Shown: one piece after another, positions 22,201-30,440 of the stretch
How positions within the stretch are numbered: the stretch's first letter is position 1
Layout of the letters: each line of letters opens with the position of its first letter
IMG/VR virus record: IMGVR_UViG_3300024346_000211
Coordinates: 1 to 38,115 of that record
From: a virus
Strand: one strand, 5' to 3'
DNA length: 38,115 nucleotides
The notes under the pieces: generated by a model
Seen by the model: only the letters and a program-made list of their open reading frames with translations
The model's database searches: none
Told to the model about the DNA's origin: nothing
Position numbers and translations under genes: made by a program

Positions 22201-22600
22201 AGGTCTGTAGTTGCGGGATCGTAATAGTGATGCGTACAGCATTAACGTTTGAATCGGTAATAGATTGCACTACGGGCGAGCCGTACTGCACTGCAAGCCC
22301 TACAGCTTTTTCCTCTTCAATGTCAAACGTGCCAGGAATAAATGATTGATCCTGAGTGCCGTTGCGCGTTGCAATGGTGACGTTCTGAAAGTTGTATGTG
22401 CCGTTTGCATTTTGCAGTGGCGTGTTATCAATAAAGATAGATTGAGCGCCATTCTTCAGCCCTTGAATTTCGCCTTCGCTGAGCAGGTCAAGAACCTGCG
22501 CATACTGCTTGGAATTAAGGCTGTCGTTTGCTGTGACAGGATCGCGAGCCTCGCCACCGCCCTTGCCGCCACCACCGCCTGCTCCGTAGATGCGTGCCAT
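19259..22600 (-). CDS. J: Tail tip host-specificity protein, gpJ-like
   Basis: An 1113-residue central tail-tip protein like lambda gpJ. A Gly-rich N-terminus is followed by 'DSLNSKQYAQVLDLLSEGEIQGL', 'SIFIDNTPLQNANGTYNFQNV' and 'NVNAVRITITIPQL', all gpJ family hallmarks. Then come 'WILWDLLTSTRYGFG' and 'DMCSIMRVMPYWSTGALTISQD'. Residues of about 640-750 form a fibronectin type III domain ('PRAPTFVEVLYEESG...WLASIDDDGRTN'), with a second similar region after. It binds the host surface and plugs the tail. Its start overlaps the gpI-like stop by one base (TAATG). Confidence 0.9.
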   Translation of the reverse strand: MARIYGAGGGGGKGGGEARDPVTANDSLNSKQYAQVLDLLSEGEIQGLKNGAQSIFIDNTPLQNANGTYNFQNVTIATRNGTQDQSFIPGTFDIEEEKAVGLAVQYGSPVVQSITDSNVNAVRITITIPQLQTFTNQGDILGSQVGLRIYVNYNGGGDNLAITDTIDGRTGDAYQRDYLINLAPVYPLTIKIERDRPDSTDPKVANAFNWSSYTEIIYAKLRYPNSALVWTRIDAEQFSSIPTRSYLIRGIKVRIPNGVTVDQTNGRIIYPDDFIWSGTFASAQWCSDPAWILWDLLTSTRYGFGDHILTDAEKISFNGNASKLDKFAFFAASKYASALVPDGFGGEEPRFSCNVNIQTAEEAYKLINDMCSIMRVMPYWSTGALTISQDKPADTAYLFTLANITEEGFSYQGASRKTRPTVCIVSYLDLNSRDIAYEAVEDAEGIANYGVVKTEISAFACTSRGQAYRIGEWLLYSNRYEGEIISFTASIDAGVVVRPGQIIEVADPVKTGARRGGRISAATTTAITADDATGLTAAGADLSVIMPDGSVETRSISTIVGNVITVSAAFSATPNVNTVWIYQTSNIQTSTWRVLSVAEQDGSNYAISAIAYNASKYDYIERGTALEQRDITDLNKPATAPRAPTFVEVLYEESGQVLSKLIISWLASIDDDGRTNAVQYIVKWRRANGNWAQSYVTTQEYVIYDTTPGDYEVLIYGVNAGLRLSAEPARLDVSARGKLAEPANVGNLTIEQISANSARLRWDAATDLDVKVGGRVHIRHTSIADGTGSWTNSQDLIPAVPGYSTEAIVPMVEGEYIVKFEDSSGKQSIGEASVVVGLPDPLSAFLVLDKREDTTDPPFQGEFTNLFYSTEYDAITLGGSTLFDTITDLDLLLDLDYYGDIAATGNYVFTEVLDLGAKYSLDLRRHLIAGGFYPSDLIDERTDLIDTWVDFEGAVADQVNSKVCVRTTDDNPTASPTWSDYQEFGNGTFTARAFEFKLDATAFTLSQAFACYELGYKASFQRRIESSVLAEQSGAATKSIAFGSPFWTGSAVLGGVNSILPSIGITAQNLQSGDYFNVTNVSSSGFDVTFRNSGGTAVDRLFAWSAVGYGKGS

Positions 22601-23196
22601 TAGTTATACACCTGCACAGTGTCAATACCAGCAGAGATGACGACGCTGCCGACTATTGTTTCGCCATAGACAATAGGCACTGGTACGCCTTGCCTGCTGA
22701 CGTTTTGGATGCCGCTGAAGCTGTAGCTCTTGCGCGGGTCATCTTGGCCATCTGATCCTTGCGGCACTTGCGGCGTGGGCGTGAGTAGTTGGGCGACGCC
22801 GCCGAGGACGAGGCTGGCGCCGATGCCAATAATGATTGGCACGGCTGCCGAGCCAAGAGTTATAAGACCACCTGCTAACGCAGCCCCTGGAGCAAACAAA
22901 AGTGCAAACGCAATCAATGCAATCCCCGCAATAATCCTCCCCGTTGCACCAGCGCCAGCCATCACGGGTACGATCTTGATTTCTTGCTGGCCGGCGGGGT
23001 CGTGCAGCTCTTCTGCTACCAAGTCGTAGGTGCCGACGCTGACGCGGTAGTGCTGATCGTTCATGTGGCGCTCCAGTTCTGGCCAGTTCGCAACTAGGAA
23101 GCGCACTGCCTCAGCCGCAGTAGCTACGTCAGCTTCAAGCACACGATGGCCGACGAACTTAGCGAGGGCGCCATACAGCTTGATTTTACGCAGCAT
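22600..23196 (-). CDS. I: Tail assembly protein, gpI-like
   Basis: A 198-residue protein like lambda gpI. The N-terminal 85 residues fit a ubiquitin-like fold ('KIKLYGALAKFVGHRVLEADVATAAEAVRFL'). A hydrophobic Gly/Ala-rich middle ('IIAGIALIAFALLFAPGAALAGGLITLG') leads to the C-terminal 'RQGVPVPIVYGETIVGSVVISAGI', which is the family signature. It helps assemble the tail tip with gpK and gpJ, between which its gene lies. Confidence 0.85.
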   Translation of the reverse strand: MLRKIKLYGALAKFVGHRVLEADVATAAEAVRFLVANWPELERHMNDQHYRVSVGTYDLVAEELHDPAGQQEIKIVPVMAGAGATGRIIAGIALIAFALLFAPGAALAGGLITLGSAAVPIIIGIGASLVLGGVAQLLTPTPQVPQGSDGQDDPRKSYSFSGIQNVSRQGVPVPIVYGETIVGSVVISAGIDTVQVYN

Positions 23197-23205
23197 CGTT
23201 TTGCC

Positions 23206-23931
23206 TCATCGTTCTTTCATTGTAGGAAACTTAGGATGACGCAACCATCGGCCTGTGCATTTTTGCAGCCAGCCGCCGCCTCCGTAAAGATCGCGGCTGC
23301 TGAGGCGTCCACGAATGTGATGCAGCACCATGGCGTCGCCAATGTAGACACCGCAATGGTTTAAGCCAGGTCCGCTGATGTTCATCAGCAGAAAGTCGCC
23401 TTTCTGTATCGCTTCATCTTGATTCAACTCCCGAAATCCTGCATCACGCCAGCAGGTATCGAACATGGGTGAGGCTTCAAATTGCTCTGGCGTCAGTGGG
23501 CGCTCCCAGTCGCGCAAGCGCAGGCCATGGTCGGCGTACCAGTCGCGGGCTAGCGTCCAGCAATCGCTGATGCCCCATGCCCACTGCCTGCCGATTAGCG
23601 GTGCCTTAAACCCGGATGGCTTGCATTCACCCCATGTTTCAAGCTTAGGGTTGACGATATACCAAGGCAATCCACTGGCTTCGCAGCCCATTAAATCTGG
23701 CTGACTGGGCGATGGTGATGTCATCGGGTGCGAATGCACCACTGCGACTACCTCGCCTTGGTCTTCTGCGTCGGCGTAGTCGTCAGGGGCAAGAATAAAT
23801 TGATCGTTGCCACTGCTGAGGTTGCGGCATGGTACATAATGCTCGCGGCCTTTGATGACTATTAGCAAGCCACACGCCTCACGCGGGTCTTCCGCCTTGG
23901 CATGGGTTAATGCTGCATCGCGCCAGGTCAT
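23206..23931 (-). CDS. K: Tail tip protein with JAMM and NlpC/P60 domains, gpK-like
   Basis: A 241-residue protein like lambda gpK with two enzyme domains. The JAMM/MPN metalloprotease part has Glu18 and the complete H66-x-H68-P-x6-S76-x2-D79 motif. The NlpC/P60 part has the nucleophile Cys124 ('[11 protein letters not shown]') and the partner His192 ('LNHCGVYIG'). It probably cleaves peptidoglycan or tail components at DNA entry. The gene starts in an ATGA overlap with the gpL-like gene. All key residues are present, so both domains look active. Confidence 0.92.
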   Translation of the reverse strand: MTWRDAALTHAKAEDPREACGLLIVIKGREHYVPCRNLSSGNDQFILAPDDYADAEDQGEVVAVVHSHPMTSPSPSQPDLMGCEASGLPWYIVNPKLETWGECKPSGFKAPLIGRQWAWGISDCWTLARDWYADHGLRLRDWERPLTPEQFEASPMFDTCWRDAGFRELNQDEAIQKGDFLLMNISGPGLNHCGVYIGDAMVLHHIRGRLSSRDLYGGGGWLQKCTGRWLRHPKFPTMKER

Positions 23932-24677
23932 CCGTAGAAGGCTCCAATGCCGGGGTAGCTTCCAAATGGCAGCTCAGCGACGTTACCAAAATGCGCCTTG
24001 CAATCGGTTAAGGTCTTAAGGCATGTAGGCAAACCACCGCTATAGCTACATTCGGTTGATTTGTATACCCACTGACAAATGTTGGCAATACACTGTCGCT
24101 TTGGTGCGCGAACACCAATAAGGTCAAATGCCGATGCCAGCTCAAACTCCACCACGTCGCGGGTTTCAATAACCTTGCGGTCAACGTAGTAGACCTCGCG
24201 TGGGAACTCCGCTGTAGGGTCTTCAGTTGGGTTAACCGGCTCCAGCAATATTGATCCACCATCTTCCAGCAGTAATGCAAAGCTATCTTCCGTCAGCAGG
24301 ATGTCGCCACTGGCTGGAAAGTTTGCGGCGTCTAGGTAGCGGCCTAATGTGCGAATGCGCGTAAATTTAGCGCCTTCTAAACCATCTGGCAACGTCAACA
24401 GCAATGCAGTGATAGTGCTAAGGATGTTGCTAATACGAATCTTGGGGCGCGGTAATTGACCATTGCCGCTGTATTCAAAGCCCTCGGCTTCAATGGGGAA
24501 CGCTAGATATGCCTGGCTATTCCAGATGATGTTACCGTTAGTACCAGTTGCATTTACGCCAGCGTGGAAATAAAAGGTTTCATTTGCGTCATGCTGCGCT
24601 GTATTTAGCTCCAGCTCAAACAGCTCGATAATTGCGCCGGGTGCAATTTCCTGTAGCGCACTGACGGGTACGCTCAT
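23928..24677 (-). CDS. L: Minor tail protein, gpL-like (Fe-S cluster type)
   Basis: A 249-residue tail-tip protein. The first half has '[14 protein letters not shown]' and '[23 protein letters not shown]', the gpL family pattern. The C-terminal region has five spaced Cys ('[22 protein letters not shown]', '[16 protein letters not shown]'), fitting the iron-sulfur cluster known in lambda gpL. It overlaps the gpM-like and gpK-like genes by ATGA at both ends. Confidence 0.9.
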   Translation of the reverse strand: MSVPVSALQEIAPGAIIELFELELNTAQHDANETFYFHAGVNATGTNGNIIWNSQAYLAFPIEAEGFEYSGNGQLPRPKIRISNILSTITALLLTLPDGLEGAKFTRIRTLGRYLDAANFPASGDILLTEDSFALLLEDGGSILLEPVNPTEDPTAEFPREVYYVDRKVIETRDVVEFELASAFDLIGVRAPKRQCIANICQWVYKSTECSYSGGLPTCLKTLTDCKAHFGNVAELPFGSYPGIGAFYG

Positions 24678-25009
24678 GGTTCATACACTTCTCGAAAAGT
24701 CGCCTGAATTTGATTGTTGTTGCAGTTGCTCAACGTCACCTGCCATTCCTCGCAAACGTATTTGCCAGCAATGTTGCGAGGTGATGTCCAGTCAAATGAT
24801 TCAACGCCGCCACGCGCATCAAAAAATGCCGTAATTTGATCGCGTTCTGAATCAGTACGATTAGAAAATTGAAGAGTCCATTCCTTGGGATCGGTGTTTA
24901 GTCCAAAGGTAATCCGCTGTTCGTAGCCGTCTCCAAACTGCGTCTTGCGTACCCGAGGCTTGCTGCTCTCGGTAGCTTCAAAGCTGGGTGTGTAGGTAAA
25001 AGTTGCCAT
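24674..25009 (-). CDS. M: Minor tail protein, gpM-like
   Basis: A 111-residue protein with the gpM family layout: 'PRVRKTQFGDGYEQRITFGLN', 'WTLQFSNRTDSERDQITAFFDARGGVESFDWTSPRN' and 'YVCEEWQVTLSNCNNNQIQATFREV'. It forms part of the distal tail. Located between the tape measure and gpL-like genes, as in lambda. Confidence 0.9.
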   Translation of the reverse strand: MATFTYTPSFEATESSKPRVRKTQFGDGYEQRITFGLNTDPKEWTLQFSNRTDSERDQITAFFDARGGVESFDWTSPRNIAGKYVCEEWQVTLSNCNNNQIQATFREVYEP

Positions 25010-25012
25010 GGG

Positions 25013-27349
25013 TTATGCCATCAGTAGGCCACCAGGCCGTTTTTGTTTAATCAATTCTGCCTGCACCGCTTGCGCAATGGCACGGCCGAGCTGAGCGCCT
25101 TGACCTTCGTTGCCCTGCACGCTGGTGCCCTTGGCGTCCACTGAGACGTTTACCGTTGTGCTGCTGCCACCGCCGCCACCTGCGACGCCAAGCTTGCCAT
25201 CGCGGCCCCGCATTAAAGGCATGATGGCCTCGGGGCCGGATTCGCCCATCAGGCCAGTGCGCATGGAGCCGCCGTTGGCAAACTTAAAGAGCGTGGGTGA
25301 ACTGACAATTGAATTGGTAAAGGTGCCGCCTTTGGCGAAACCAGTGCGGGGCTGCATACTTGGACCAAATACGCCGCCGTTAGCGAACCCGGTCAAGCCG
25401 GGGAAGAGGGCACCAACAGCCTTGAAGATCGCAAACTTGATCAGCATCGCGCTGAGATCTTTCAGCACTGATGCCGCAAACTCTTTGAATGATGCCTTGC
25501 CCGTGGTGGCAAACTCAACAATGGCATTGGTCAAACCGTCGATGCCGTTTGTGGCAATGCTGGCGAGGTTTGAACCAAGGTCAGTGGCTGCGTCGTAGGC
25601 CTGCTTAAAGGACTCCTTGAACTTTGTGCCAAAGCTGTTGCTGCTTTCTTCTTGCTTCTTGGTCGCATCATCCAGTGCGCCGGCACGCTCGCGCAGCAGC
25701 CTGATCTGCTCAGCCAGTGCCGGGTTGGTTGCTGCCAGAATGTCCAGCTGCAGCAGGTTCACCTGAGCGTTCAGTTTCTCCAGCTCAGTCAGCTCGGTCT
25801 TGCCGCGCACTACCTCTGCAATCTTGGCGTCGTAGTCGGCCAGGCTGGGCAGCAGGTCCTTTAGACCTTGCTGGTATTGACTGTCAGCTACATTTGCCAA
25901 TGATGCGCCGAGCTGATTGATCAAATCAATCGTTGGCTTCATGTCAAAGCTAACTCCAACTTTTGCAAGCTCGTTGGAAAGATCAACAAGGTCATCTCTA
26001 AAATCATTTGTTATGCGCGTTGCGTCCGTTAGTTGGTTGCCGCGCTCAATAAACAATGCGTCAGCGGCGGACACACCAACCCCTGCATAGGCGGCGTTAG
26101 TGTCTTCAATGCTGCGCCGCAGCTTTTCTTGCATGTCATAGGCCTGTGTTTCCAGCGTCTGCCGCCGATCTAGCAGGCGCTCCTGCTCAGATGCAGCACT
26201 CTTGGCATCTGCTGCTCTCCGTTTCGCATCCGCTGTTGCTTTGCGGGCTGCTGCTGCCGCTTCCTTGTCTGCGCCGCTGGTGTCCAGCGCCATGTTGCGC
26301 CCGCCCGTGCGGCGGCCGGTGCCGGGTGATGCCGCGGACCCAAAGGCCAGCTTGTTCAGGTCGGCAATGGCTTGCTGCGCTTCCGCAAAGCCACTGCTCA
26401 CGGCAGTGGTAATGGTGTTAAATGCAGCGCCAAAGTCGCCCGCAAATGCCTGGCTTGCTGCCTGCACTGCTGCAACGATGTTTTTGATCAAGATGTCCAC
26501 CGCCTTGACGACGGTGTAAATCGCAACCGCTATGCCGCGGATCACACCCTCAATCACCTTGAACAGCGCCGTCCAGTCTTGGTCAGTGTCGAATAGATCG
26601 CCAAACACCTCAAGGATTGTTTGCAGCGCAGGCAGCAGTGCATCGGTCAGCTCGAGCCCGAAGCCTTGCGTCTTGATGCCCAGCTCGGTGATCGTGTCAT
26701 TGAATAAATCCGAACGCGCTGCAAAGTCTTCGCCCACCTTGTAGGTGAACTTTTCCATGCTGGCCGCGCCTTCGTTCAGGAGCGGGATCAGGTCTGATCC
26801 CGACTTGCCAAACAATGCAACCGCCGCGGCCGCCTTCTGCGCACCATCGGGCATGTCGGCAAAGCGATCAGCGATCTGCTTCAGCGCCTTGTCTGCCGGC
26901 ACCACCTGGCCGTTGGCATCCTTGATCGAGACGCCCAGCGCCTTGAACTTCTGCGTCAGCCCGTCATTACCCTCGGCGGCCTTGACCAGGTTCACGCTCA
27001 GCTTGGTCAGGCCTTTGCCAAGAGTGGCTTGATCAACGTCCGCCAGTTTGGCTGCATTGCCCAATCCGATCAGCGCATTGGCTGCAATGCCGGTCTTGGC
27101 CTGCAGGTTGAACAGCTCATCGCCTGCGTCGATGGATTTCTTGATGACAGCCGTCAGCCCGCCCACAATGGCGCTGCCAGCGATTGCTGCACCAAAACCA
27201 GCCACTGCACCTTTGAGGTTGTTGAACCCCAGCGCAGCGTTCTTTGCCTGCCCCTGCAGCCCCTGCATGGAGTTGCCCAGCCGGCGGATGTTGTTCTCGC
27301 CTTGAACGGCCGCTTTGATGCGGAGCATGGCATCCATGTTCATCGCCAT
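25013..27349 (-). CDS. H: Tape measure protein, gpH-like
   Basis: A 778-residue tape measure protein. The N-terminal part is helical with two hydrophobic stretches ('LKGAVAGFGAAIAGSAIVGGLTAVI', and 'VIRGIAVAIYTVVKAVDILIKNIVAAV' near residue 270). A long charged coiled coil fills the middle ('ADAKRRAADAKSAASEQERLLDRRQTLETQ'). The C-terminal part carries the lambda gpH signature: 'ATTGKASFKEFAASVLKDLSAMLIKFAI' and 'FANGGVFGP...GESGPEAIMPLMR'. Its length sets tail length. One base separates it from the T frame. Confidence 0.93.
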   Translation of the reverse strand: MAMNMDAMLRIKAAVQGENNIRRLGNSMQGLQGQAKNAALGFNNLKGAVAGFGAAIAGSAIVGGLTAVIKKSIDAGDELFNLQAKTGIAANALIGLGNAAKLADVDQATLGKGLTKLSVNLVKAAEGNDGLTQKFKALGVSIKDANGQVVPADKALKQIADRFADMPDGAQKAAAAVALFGKSGSDLIPLLNEGAASMEKFTYKVGEDFAARSDLFNDTITELGIKTQGFGLELTDALLPALQTILEVFGDLFDTDQDWTALFKVIEGVIRGIAVAIYTVVKAVDILIKNIVAAVQAASQAFAGDFGAAFNTITTAVSSGFAEAQQAIADLNKLAFGSAASPGTGRRTGGRNMALDTSGADKEAAAAARKATADAKRRAADAKSAASEQERLLDRRQTLETQAYDMQEKLRRSIEDTNAAYAGVGVSAADALFIERGNQLTDATRITNDFRDDLVDLSNELAKVGVSFDMKPTIDLINQLGASLANVADSQYQQGLKDLLPSLADYDAKIAEVVRGKTELTELEKLNAQVNLLQLDILAATNPALAEQIRLLRERAGALDDATKKQEESSNSFGTKFKESFKQAYDAATDLGSNLASIATNGIDGLTNAIVEFATTGKASFKEFAASVLKDLSAMLIKFAIFKAVGALFPGLTGFANGGVFGPSMQPRTGFAKGGTFTNSIVSSPTLFKFANGGSMRTGLMGESGPEAIMPLMRGRDGKLGVAGGGGGSSTTVNVSVDAKGTSVQGNEGQGAQLGRAIAQAVQAELIKQKRPGGLLMA

Positions 27350-27350
27350 G

Positions 27351-27674
27351 TCAGATGCTCCTGCTGTTGATCGAGACCATTACCGCTGCCTCCATCACCT
27401 GCAGGTCCTCCAAGAGCGCGCGAGGGTCTTTTACTTCGTACATCATAAAGAGCCAAGCCACTGCTCCATAGTCCAATCCCAGCACGCCGCTCATTGTGGT
27501 GCGCCACTGCGTCTGCACTCGCAAGAACATCTCTAGCACCGGCCAGTTTTCCTCCCATACCTCAAAGTCATCGGATCGGGGTTGCTCTGGCAGCGCCACT
27601 CCAAGGATGGCGGCATCGTCTTGAGTTTCATCTTTAACGCCGCCGCCGGCCCAATGCTCGGCGGCCTCTATCAG
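27351..27674 (-). CDS. T: T part of gpGT, made by -1 frameshift (DUF1799-like)
   Basis: A 107-codon frame in the -1 register relative to the gpG-like gene, open without a stop from the slippery site to 27351. It contains 'PRSDDFEVWEENWPVLEMFL' and 'GLDYGAVAWLFMMYEV', the DUF1799/gpT-like pattern. A ribosome slipping at A-AAA-AAC (27674-27680) would make a gpGT fusion of about 226 residues. In lambda the fusion chaperones the tape measure onto the tube. Independent start from the in-frame GTG at 27599 is possible but less likely. Confidence 0.85.
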   Translation of the reverse strand: MIEAAEHWAGGGVKDETQDDAAILGVALPEQPRSDDFEVWEENWPVLEMFLRVQTQWRTTMSGVLGLDYGAVAWLFMMYEVKDPRALLEDLQVMEAAVMVSINSRSI

Positions 27675-28030
27675 TTTTTTCTTTTGGCTCCTTTGATGCT
27701 GTCCATGTATGCCTTGAGTACAGCAATAGCCAAGAATGGCACCTCTAGCAATTCATTCAATCCCTTCTCGCTGAAAGGGATCTCATTGCCTTCGTCATCG
27801 TTGATGCCAGACCAACCAACCAGCACATCGCGAGCGATGTCGGTGATTTGATCCAGATCACCTAGATCTTCAAGCTTCTGCAGCTCGGCAACCATCGGAC
27901 CGATTTTGCTTTGTGGCAGGCGCTTGAACTCACCATCAAAGGTCTGGCGCTCATGGCGGCCACCATCGATCGGGAGATCAAAGGCGACCGGCCATGAGTA
28001 GGTGCCAGATTGCTTAAGAACGAATGCCAC
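27671..28030 (-). CDS. G: Tail assembly chaperone, gpG-like
   Basis: A 119-residue tail assembly chaperone: 'TYSWPVAFDLPIDGGRHERQTFDGEFKRLPQSKI' at the N-terminus and a helical second half ending 'AVLKAYMDSIKGAKRKN'. The last codons, AGA-AAA-AAC, form the slippery heptamer that gives the longer gpGT product. It follows the tail tube gene by 5 bases. Confidence 0.9.
   Translation of the reverse strand: MAFVLKQSGTYSWPVAFDLPIDGGRHERQTFDGEFKRLPQSKIGPMVAELQKLEDLGDLDQITDIARDVLVGWSGINDDEGNEIPFSEKGLNELLEVPFLAIAVLKAYMDSIKGAKRKN
27674..27680 (-). other. Slippery heptamer for -1 frameshift
   Basis: A-AAA-AAC on the minus strand (GTTTTTT on plus), aligned with the zero frame as AGA|AAA|AAC and followed at once by the zero-frame stop TGA. 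It fits the X-XXY-YYZ rule, and the -1 frame downstream is open for 107 codons. This is the lambda G/GT mechanism. Confidence 0.88.
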
Positions 28031-28035
28031 GCGGA

Positions 28036-28974
28036 TTAGGTGTAAGCGATTGACAGCTCATCATTGCCCGAACTGGTCGGAACCGCAATAAACGGCATGT
28101 TGAGCATCTGCACGCCATCCTGATCGCTGTAGGTCAGATTGCCTAGATCAGACTGCGCAGTGGTCACCGTGCATCGGTTGCCGGCAGTGGTGCCGTGCTG
28201 GAAGGTGATGCTGCCTGTGCTGCTGCCAGTAGCGATTCCAAAGAAGTCCTTGGCCGCAATGGTCGGCGCCTCGATCACAACGGTGCCGCTGGGCATCCGG
28301 TTGGTGATCAAGATCTCCTTTGAGCAACCCACCAGTTCGCGGTAGATCACATCATTGGCGAGGCTGAAGTTGTAGGACTGCAGACAACCGCTGTAGGAGA
28401 ACGCCGAGAAGCTGGTGGTGTTGCCTTCCTTGAACAGGAGCGGAGCCGCCTGGTTGGCGTAGGTCGGGGTGGGCAACGTCTCGTCGGTTGGAGCGTTGTA
28501 GATCCCCGTCATCGTGAAAGCGATTGATGGGATCGCACCCACTTCGGCGCTGATGTCAAATGTGCCGCGGCAGCCCGTCAGCTTGTGGCGAATCCCGTCT
28601 TCGTGGTAGTAAATGGTAGAGCTTTCAAAGCCGCTGCTCTCGGGCGCATAGGTGGCGCTGGTGCTGGTGACCAGCGTCTCGCTAAGGCCGCAGCTGCGCA
28701 GCACTGGGCCATAAGCCGGAGCGGTGCCTGCCGTACCGGAGCCAGCCAGCTCAACCTCAAAAGTAACTTCAACCCGAGTTTGAGCCAGCAGTTGATCAGC
28801 TTGGCCCATGTATGGGCGCACCAGGTCGCGGTTCACCGTGTCGGCAACTAGCGGCTGGATCTCAAGGTTGCGCACCAAGATCGCGTTGCTGGCCCCACTC
28901 GGCGTCGAGTCGGTGCCGTAGGTGGTTTCAATCTTCGCCAGGATCAGGCGTCGGCGAGTCAGAACTGATGCCAT
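28036..28974 (-). CDS. V: Tail tube protein
   Basis: A 312-residue major tail protein. The N-terminus 'RRRLILAKIETTYGTDSTPSGASNAILVRN' and 'GQADQLLAQTRVEVTFEVELAGSG' are typical of phage tail tube proteins of this type. The rest is beta-rich with alternating small residues. It is longer than lambda gpV (about 246 residues), perhaps from an additional surface domain. It precedes gpG as in lambda. Its start overlaps the 54-residue gene by 47 bases. Confidence 0.85.
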   Translation of the reverse strand: MASVLTRRRLILAKIETTYGTDSTPSGASNAILVRNLEIQPLVADTVNRDLVRPYMGQADQLLAQTRVEVTFEVELAGSGTAGTAPAYGPVLRSCGLSETLVTSTSATYAPESSGFESSTIYYHEDGIRHKLTGCRGTFDISAEVGAIPSIAFTMTGIYNAPTDETLPTPTYANQAAPLLFKEGNTTSFSAFSYSGCLQSYNFSLANDVIYRELVGCSKEILITNRMPSGTVVIEAPTIAAKDFFGIATGSSTGSITFQHGTTAGNRCTVTTAQSDLGNLTYSDQDGVQMLNMPFIAVPTSSGNDELSIAYT

Positions 28975-29092
28975 TAGAGGCTACCTCGAAGGTTGGATGA
29001 GGGGCCGGCTGGGTCCGCTCGACGAGCTTTCGCTTGCCGGTTTTAGGATCGACCAGGTAGCTGCCGCCCTGGCCTTTGTGTTCGTCCACCAT
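28928..29092 (-). CDS. Small phage protein, 'GGSYLVDPKTGKR' type
   Basis: A 54-residue protein with 'GQGGSYLVDPKTGKRKLVERTQP', a pattern I have seen in small proteins beside tail tube genes of other phages, followed by a Pro/Ser/Asp-rich tail. Function unknown. It fits exactly into the gap between the tail terminator and tube genes, and overlaps the tube start by 47 bases. The start ATG at 29092 has no strong ribosome site. Confidence 0.55.
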   Translation of the reverse strand: MVDEHKGQGGSYLVDPKTGKRKLVERTQPAPHPTFEVASNGISSDSPTPDPGED

Positions 29093-29100
29093 GATAGCTG

Positions 29101-29532
29101 CTAAGGGCTAAGGGATAAATCGGCAACTTTCGTCCGATACCTGACAGCGTAATCGCAGCTGATCACACCACTGGGTTGATCTGCTTCAACCAGATCAAAC
29201 GACACCGAAATAGGTTGCACATCGTAGGCATAGCCGCCCAGTGTGAGATCGGCCATCACCTTGGCGTGCAAGCTTTGAACTGTTGCATCAGCGACTTGAT
29301 CGGGGATGTCGCCGCGAACAATCACCGAGATGCGAACGGTCAGGGTCCAATCCAGCGTTGGGAGGCTGGTGTTCTGCTGAGCGTTATCACTGACAGGCTC
29401 GACCACGATCGCCGGCAGTTCGCCTCTGCTCATTGGTTCAACCCTGCTGCGATAGATCCGCGTGCTAACTCCTGTGGTGCCCGTCAGTGCGGTGCGGATC
29501 GCCGCCAAGATGGTTTCGCGTTTGGTTGCCAT
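29101..29532 (-). CDS. U: Tail terminator, gpU-like minor tail protein
   Basis: A 143-residue protein with 'RETILAAIRTALTGTTGVSTRIYRSRVEPMSRGELPAIVVEP', then 'TLTVRISVIVRG' and 'GVISCDYAVRYRT', the layout of gpU-type tail terminators that cap the tube and form the head-binding face. It lies before the tail tube gene as U does in lambda. Confidence 0.8.
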   Translation of the reverse strand: MATKRETILAAIRTALTGTTGVSTRIYRSRVEPMSRGELPAIVVEPVSDNAQQNTSLPTLDWTLTVRISVIVRGDIPDQVADATVQSLHAKVMADLTLGGYAYDVQPISVSFDLVEADQPSGVISCDYAVRYRTKVADLSLSP

Positions 29533-29535
29533 GGG

Positions 29536-30165
29536 TTAAGCAGATGCAACTTGAACGACAGTACAGATGATGCCGGGGATGCTCGGATGCGCGAACGGGC
29601 TGGTCTGGGCTACTTCAGCATGGATGTAGGCTGCCACGTTGCTGGTCGCCCACATCAGCTCGAGGTAGTCGTTTGTCGTCACGCCCAGCACGAAGTTGAC
29701 GCAGCCGATCACGTTGCCATCAACGCTGCCATGTCGGGCAATGACGCTAAATCGGCTGTCGCTGGCGGGCACATCGGCGCCGTTCTTGCGGAGCCAGACG
29801 TTGATGTCGTGAATCGAGTTGTCGGTATTGCTGAATTGAATCGAGAACGTGATGCTGTAAATGCCGGGATGATCGAAAGTGATCCGCTCGTTTGAGATAA
29901 TCTTCGTGCCACGGCTTGTCGTATCAATCTGCCGCAGCTTGATCGCATAGGCCGTATTGGCAAGGGCTGCCACCTGCGAGGTCTCATCCCAGAACGAGCC
30001 CCAGTAGCCAGGGTTCCCGAAGTAGGGCAGGCCAGACCATGCCGTGCGGCCATCGCCAATCTTCAGGTTCTCAGTTTCGCTTTCAATGCCAGGCTCACCA
30101 GCCAACACCACTGGGTTGAGTGCTGCCCATTGGCTGCGTGTGTTGACCTTGAAGGGGCCACTCAT
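29536..30165 (-). CDS. Fibre-like protein with jelly-roll domain, between head and tail genes
   Basis: A 209-residue protein. The N-terminal 'NTRSQWAALNPVVLAGEPG' and 'ENLKIGDGRTAWSGLPYFG' match the attachment domain found at the start of many phage fibres and tropism proteins. The C-terminal 130 residues resemble a TNF/C1q-like jelly roll ('GIYSITFSIQFSNTDNSIHDINVWLRKNGADVPAS'). It occupies the place lambda gives to gene Z. It could be a capsid fibre, neck decoration or receptor-binding protein. It overlaps the FII-like gene by ATGA. Confidence 0.65.
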   Translation of the reverse strand: MSGPFKVNTRSQWAALNPVVLAGEPGIESETENLKIGDGRTAWSGLPYFGNPGYWGSFWDETSQVAALANTAYAIKLRQIDTTSRGTKIISNERITFDHPGIYSITFSIQFSNTDNSIHDINVWLRKNGADVPASDSRFSVIARHGSVDGNVIGCVNFVLGVTTNDYLELMWATSNVAAYIHAEVAQTSPFAHPSIPGIICTVVQVASA

Positions 30166-30440
30166 GTCTTTTGCAGTGCGATCTGAACAAACTTGCCATC
30201 GTCGATCAACATCGTCTCTCGCACCGTATAGGCCACGCTATCAACCGTGATCGAGTTGCCACGAATCAAGCTGCCAAAATTGGATGTGCGCGCAGTCAGC
30301 GTGTAGTCAGTGCTAAGCACCATGCCATCGCTCAGGATCTGGCTCGGCATATCCAAGATGCCATTAGCAGTAACGGCGCCAGCTGTGCAGCTGACGCCGA
30401 AGTCTGCAAGGAAGATGCTTAGGTCTTCCGTAAACGCCAT
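30162..30440 (-). CDS. Head-tail joining protein, gpFII-like
   Basis: A 92-residue beta protein with 'SIFLADFGVSCTAGAVTANGILD' and 'DYTLTARTSNFGSLIRGNSITVDSVAYTVRETMLIDDGKFVQIAL', a head-tail joining (gpFII-like) pattern. It should sit at the head-tail interface. It overlaps the upstream gene by one base and the downstream gene by ATGA. Confidence 0.75.
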   Translation of the reverse strand: MAFTEDLSIFLADFGVSCTAGAVTANGILDMPSQILSDGMVLSTDYTLTARTSNFGSLIRGNSITVDSVAYTVRETMLIDDGKFVQIALQKT

